This document shows positions 41,390 through 42,807 of a stretch of 42,807 nt of DNA, piece after piece. Source of the stretch: CAYLZW01 sp964388085 (GTDB lineage: Bacteria > Myxococcota > UBA727 > CAYLZW01); contig CAYLZW010000013.1 of the NCBI GenBank assembly GCA_964388085.1, positions 1 to 42,807 of the forward strand. Direction: 5' to 3'. How positions within the stretch are numbered: position 1 is the first letter of the stretch; the number at the start of each line of letters is the position of its first letter. The notes beneath the pieces are model-generated. The model worked only from the letters and a program-made list of their open reading frames with translations, was not told the DNA's origin and made no database searches. Made by a program: the position numbers and the translations under genes.

Positions 41390-42807
41390 ATGAAGCTCGC
41401 GAATGTCTCAATCGACCGCCCGGTGTTCACCACCATGTGCGCCGCCGCGGTCATGGTTTTGGGTGGCCTCGCCCTCGACCGGCTCGGGCTCGACCTGTTC
41501 CCCGACGTCTCCTTCCCCGTGGTCGCGATCACCACGGTCTACCCCGGCGCCGGCCCGCAGGAGGTCGAGCAGCAGGTCACCAAGCCGCTCGAAGACGCCA
41601 TGAGCACCATCAACGGCGTCGACGTCGTGCGTTCCTACTCGCGCGACTCCGTCAGCGTCCTGGTGGTGATGTTCAAGCTCGACGTCAACGAGCTCGCGGC
41701 CAACGCCGATGTGCGCGACCGCGTGCAGCAGGTGCGCTCGCTCCTGCCCGACGAGGTCGAGGATCCCCTGATCCAGAAGTTCGATCCGTCCTCGGCGCCC
41801 ATCATGACCTACGGCGTGCGCGCGAAGAACCTGACGCCCGTCGAGACCCGGCGCCTGGTGGAGGATGTCATCCGGCCCGCGCTGGAGAGCGTCGAGGGCG
41901 TCGGCTCGGTGGTGATCGGCGGCGGCGCCGAGCGTGAGATCCAGGTGGAGCTCGAGCAGAGCAAGCTGCAGGCGGTCGGCCTCTCCGTCGGCGCCGTGAG
42001 CCAGATCCTGCGCAGTGAGTCGGTCGACCTGCCGGGCGGGCGCCTCACCATGAACGGGCGCGAATTCTCGGTGAAGGCCGCGGGTCGATTTCAGTCCCCG
42101 GCCGACGTCGAGAACGTCGTCTTGCAGTCGCGCAAAGACGGCACCCAGATCCGCGTCAAGGACGTGGGCCACGTGGTGGACGGGGTCGCGGAGATCCGCA
42201 CCATTCGCCGCGTGGACGGCGACAACGCCGTGGTCTTCGACGTGCAGAAGCAGAGCGGCGCCAACACCGTGGCCGTGAGCGACGGCGTCATCGAGCGCCT
42301 CGATTCGCTCGCCGACCGGCTGGGCGACGACGTCGAGATCCTGTTGATGCAAGAGCAGGCCAAGTACATCAAGAACAACATTCACCGCCTGCGCGAGCAC
42401 CTCGTCATCGGCGGCGTGCTCGCCATCCTGGTGATCTTCTTCTTCATGCTCGATGTGCGCTCGACGTTGATCAGCGCCGTGTCCCTGCCGATCTCGGTGA
42501 TCGCGACCTTCTTCTGCATCTGGCAAATGGGCTTCAGCCTGAACCTCATGTCGATGCTCGCGCTCACCTTGGCCATCGGCCTCTTGATCGATGACAGCGT
42601 CGTGGTGCGCGAGAACATCTTCAGGCACATGGAGCTCGGTGAGGATCGCGTCAGCGCCGCGCGCAAGGGCACCGCCGAGATCGCGCTGGCCGTGTTCGCC
42701 ACCACCATGACCATCGTCGCCGTGTTCCTGCCGGTGGCGTTCATGGACGGCATTATGAAAGAGGCTATAAGAATTGCATTTAAGTCAACTTGCCAGAGAT
42801 CAAAGTG
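41390..42807 (+). CDS. RND efflux permease (AcrB/HAE1 family), truncated at the edge
   Basis: About 472 residues visible from the ATG at 41390 (GGGAG 6 bases upstream). The start LANVSIDRPVFTTMCAAAVM, VVAITTVYPGAGPQEVEQQVT and KPLEDAMSTINGVDVVRSY are the usual AcrB N-terminus; QVEL.QSKLQAVGLSVGAVSQ follows in the porter domain. Helix 4 keeps the proton-relay Asp pair (GLLIDDSVVVREN, near 400). Up to FLPVAFMDGI the sequence is normal, but the last ~18 codons (IMKEAIRIAFKSTCQRS) are AT-rich and do not continue the family, so the true gene very probably diverges at about 42752. The substrate is unknown. Confidence 0.92.
   Translation, partial: MKLANVSIDRPVFTTMCAAAVMVLGGLALDRLGLDLFPDVSFPVVAITTVYPGAGPQEVEQQVTKPLEDAMSTINGVDVVRSYSRDSVSVLVVMFKLDVNELAANADVRDRVQQVRSLLPDEVEDPLIQKFDPSSAPIMTYGVRAKNLTPVETRRLVEDVIRPALESVEGVGSVVIGGGAEREIQVELEQSKLQAVGLSVGAVSQILRSESVDLPGGRLTMNGREFSVKAAGRFQSPADVENVVLQSRKDGTQIRVKDVGHVVDGVAEIRTIRRVDGDNAVVFDVQKQSGANTVAVSDGVIERLDSLADRLGDDVEILLMQEQAKYIKNNIHRLREHLVIGGVLAILVIFFFMLDVRSTLISAVSLPISVIATFFCIWQMGFSLNLMSMLALTLAIGLLIDDSVVVRENIFRHMELGEDRVSAARKGTAEIALAVFATTMTIVAVFLPVAFMDGIMKEAIRIAFKSTCQRSK
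42752..42807. other. AT-rich tail, probable chimeric contig end
   Basis: The final bases are about one third G+C by my count, in contrast with about two thirds elsewhere, and they break homology to RND pumps without a stop. Most likely a misassembly or contaminant read rather than a genomic feature. Confidence 0.6.

Overview
The window is a GC-rich, densely packed bacterial chromosome segment, roughly two thirds G+C by eye, that reads as Myxococcota/deltaproteobacterial. The evidence is a large membrane Ser/Thr kinase with an HRDVSPQN catalytic loop, a zinc-ribbon/TPR membrane protein, lipoproteins with acidic low-complexity linkers (DAG, DDDDAGED and a long Gly-Glu tract), and many GTG starts with 4-nt stop/start overlaps. 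The phylum is an inference; there is no rRNA in the window. I see no tRNA, CRISPR array, prophage or insertion sequence.

Layout. 1-3243: the 5' part of a TetR-type repressor with two matching operators, a lipoprotein made of two DUF4399 domains, a possible small ORF, an acidic lipoprotein and an orphan protein. 3405-10881 (minus): a run of kinase-TPR, zinc-ribbon-TPR, dapA, dapB and a fumarylacetoacetate-hydrolase-family enzyme; the first two encode paralogous C-terminal halves behind different N-terminal modules. 11024-13549 (plus): an EEP-family lipoprotein and an M20 amidohydrolase. 13568-15601 (minus): rpoZ-rsmA-mutM. 15742-17984 (plus): a Uma2-type nuclease overlapping a secreted GH13 alpha-amylase-like lipoprotein. 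17991-24310 (minus): a five-gene module resembling nuoJKLMN, without nuoA-I here, followed by a frameshifted outer-membrane protein. 24646-28468 (plus): an OmpA-like protein, a coiled-coil protein with a receiver-like N-terminus, and a phospholipase-D-family protein. 28478-31091 (minus): the translation operon rpsP-khpA-rimM-trmD-SPOUT methyltransferase, with a good promoter. 31464-32561 (plus): a lipid kinase. 32628-35023 (minus): a beta-propeller lipoprotein with a Gly-Glu linker and a small membrane protein. 35407-42807 (plus): a membrane protein with a Rieske oxygenase, a membrane pyrophosphatase, and an RND efflux adaptor plus truncated pump.

The most unusual unit is the nuoJKLMN-like module. 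By eye alignment to E. coli complex I, several charged residues needed for proton translocation are replaced in all five subunits while overall membrane architecture and gene order are kept. Other notable items are the domain-swapped kinase and zinc-ribbon paralogues, candidate leaderless promoters in front of secreted-protein genes, a palindrome-rich intergenic region between rpsP and the lipid kinase, and a membrane pyrophosphatase with an atypical first substrate-binding motif. The last ~55 bases are abruptly AT-rich and break the RND pump reading, which looks like a chimeric contig end.
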